NCBI GenBank assembly: GCA_965153355.1
Contig: OZ231126.1
Coordinates: forward strand, 94,240,001 to 94,304,000
From: Flaccisagitta enflata
Taxonomy: Eukaryota; Chaetognatha; Sagittoidea; Aphragmophora
Direction: 5' to 3'
DNA: 64,000 nucleotides
This document shows, piece after piece, positions 62,146 to 64,000 of this stretch. The position numbers and the translations under genes are program-made. Position 1 is the stretch's first letter; every line of letters starts with the position of its first letter. The notes below the pieces were generated by a model. It was not told the origin of the DNA. It worked only from the letters and a program-made list of their open reading frames with translations, and ran no database searches.

Positions 62146-62395
62146 AACAAGGCCAGATACACGGCCAACATCAGTTGCAGACGGGTGGGCACGTGTGGAT
62201 GAGCGCGTTTTCCCACTTTTCGACTCGTGCTGACGCACCGACGCACCGTCGCCAATATACACCCCTGACGCTGAAAAATACCAGCCGACCACCTAGAACC
62301 ACCTGACCCCCCTAAAACACTGCGACGGACCAACGGACTGACGGACGGACGGACGGAAAAAGCCCCTTACGGAGTGGCGTGTCCGCAACTAAAAA
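62146..62395 (+). mobile_element. H25: HINE-like element
   Basis: AACAAGGCCAGATACACGGC, CATCAGTTGCAGACGGGTGG, GCACGCACCGACGCACCGTC-like interior, (GGAC)n at 62327-62356, AAAAGCCCCTTACGGAGTGG, CGTGTCCGCAACTAAAAA. Complete ends. Confidence 0.83.
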
Positions 62396-62708
62396 GAAAT
62401 GAAAAAGAAGCCCAATCCCATACATGACTTTGATTGCATTACCCATGGTACCCAACTTTTACATTTCTTTATATTATCAATTCAGTTCAGATTGACTGAT
62501 GGACAATGTTTTTTTTTCCACATTCACTGACGATTTTCTTTTCCCTTTCATTTGGTGACAAATCGTATTCATTGTGAGCCATTGGGCTTTTTTTCTTTTC
62601 TTCTTTTGCGTCCGCAGATTCGCCGCAATTTTGCAGCATTAGTCTTATCTCTCTTCCCCCAAAAACTCATTTGCTATCCCGCACAGTTTCATCTTTCAAG
62701 TTTCAACT
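62396..62708. other. Unassigned stretch
   Basis: TTCTTTTGCGTCCGCAG (62602-62618) is acceptor-like. No supporting exon. Confidence 0.4.
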
Positions 62709-62987
62709 CAGGGCGTGTTTGTAGTGAAGACAACAAACATGTCTTTTTTCATTGATCGCGTTTACAGTAAGAACACATATTCAAGAATTACAATCATCCC
62801 TTGAGGGAGTGAGTGCATGAGGGCATGAGGGCATAAGGACATGAGGGAGTGAATAAAGTAAGTGAGCAAGCCCATGAACAGAGCAAGCGAGTGACCAGAG
62901 TGCTGCGAAGGAACAAAGTGCTGCGAGCGAACGCACATACAAAGCCCATGTTAAGAACGCGGTTATCTATAACTAGAAACGCGCCCT
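62709..62987 (+). mobile_element. A5: A-family element
   Basis: AGGGCGTGTTTGTAGTGAAG, GATCGCGTTTACAGTAAGAA, GGGAGTGAGTGCATGAGGGC, GAGCAAGCGAGTGACCAGAG, AACGCGGTTATCTATAACTA, GAAACGCGCCCT. Outward pairing ACTC/CAGT as in A1. Confidence 0.75.
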
Positions 62988-63072
62988 CAGTCGGTGAGCG
63001 ATATCATTCTCTTACTATTCGAATTTGTCTTTCTCTTTTCGTCTTTGTCGATATCTCTCTTTTTCCGTTTGT

Positions 63073-63760
<688 letters not shown>

Positions 63761-64000
63761 GATTCAAGACCATCATCAACGTCGTCGTTAACCATTCCTG
63801 AGTCAGTGCTCATCATATTCATCATATTCATCATTTTTTTAGTGAGTTACAAACTTCCCCCTTTTGTCCATTTTCTTCGCGCGCAAAAATGGATCTGAAC
63901 TCAAATCGAGTGGAAGACTTTCAATTTGCTTCTTTTTTCTTTTTTATCCCCCATTATTGTTTCTTTTTTCCTATCTTGCCGTGTTATCTCTTCTCTATTT

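Overview
This is eukaryotic, non-coding, repeat-saturated nuclear DNA, probably from an animal or a close relative. I base that on long di-, tri- and tetranucleotide microsatellites (rough by-eye total about 10 kb of 64 kb), several kilobases of minisatellite, no gene-dense ORFs or operons, and several families of non-autonomous eukaryotic DNA transposons. I cannot name the species. I find no protein-coding gene I can support. Almost all long open frames are translations of (CT)n, (ATC)n, (GTT)n, (GAA)n, (GT)n, 12-bp or 33-bp tandem repeats, or of the dispersed elements below.

The dispersed repeats form recurring families, given working letters here. H family: about 28 copies or fragments, starting AACAAGGCC(G/A) or AACAAGTGACGCG, carrying an internal GTCY/GGTC-type microsatellite and ending in a palindrome (AGTCGCG..CGCGACT) followed by AAAAA. 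This layout matches the Helentron-associated HINE/DINE-1, mini-me and mollusc pearl class. B family: about 10 copies plus a solo end, with 5' end AACAGGTCG.. or ATAGTCGC.., a GCCCTGCTT/AAGCAGGGC pair, long inverted arms built on GGCCCCGAAGGGGCC, poly-G tracts and a private minisatellite core, ending GCTGCCCAAAAA. P family: TA-flanked CAGTTGAACCCCGCT termini (pogo/Tigger-like MITEs). hAT-like MITEs: three, each with an 8-bp target duplication. F family: TAA-flanked, with a central hairpin whose loop is conserved and whose stem changes on both sides. G family: long foldback elements. A family: AGGGCRYGTTT...AAACRCGCCCT termini. C family: homopolymer-containing TIRs next to GACGCAC.

Layout. 1-6 kb: microsatellites, three H elements or fragments in minus orientation and a pogo-like MITE. 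6-7 kb: a 12-bp minisatellite. 7-10.3 kb: foldback, A and F elements. 11-13 kb: a purine minisatellite split by B1, then H5. 13.7-17.5 kb: two large foldbacks. 17.6-22.6 kb: B2 (split by a P MITE), H7, H8, and a ~58-bp minisatellite split by B3, B4 and H9. 23-34.5 kb: P3, H10-H16, F3, B5, giant (GTT)n, (ATC)n and (GAAA)n tracts, an N gap and a hAT MITE split by H14. 34.5-38.3 kb: B6, B7, an A-terminus satellite and H17. 39-42.3 kb: a 33-bp minisatellite invaded by two hAT-like MITEs and B8, and bordered by H18. 42-55 kb: GC-rich patches, microsatellites, C elements, H19-H22, B9, B10 and P4-P6. 55-64 kb: C2, H23-H25, F2, A5, a 760-bp (GT)n tract and a 690-bp (ATC)n tract.

No genes act together here. 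The biology is the interplay of mobile elements and tandem repeats: elements that carry their own tandem arrays, elements that insert in A/T runs inside pre-existing arrays, and a satellite that appears to have been amplified from an element end.
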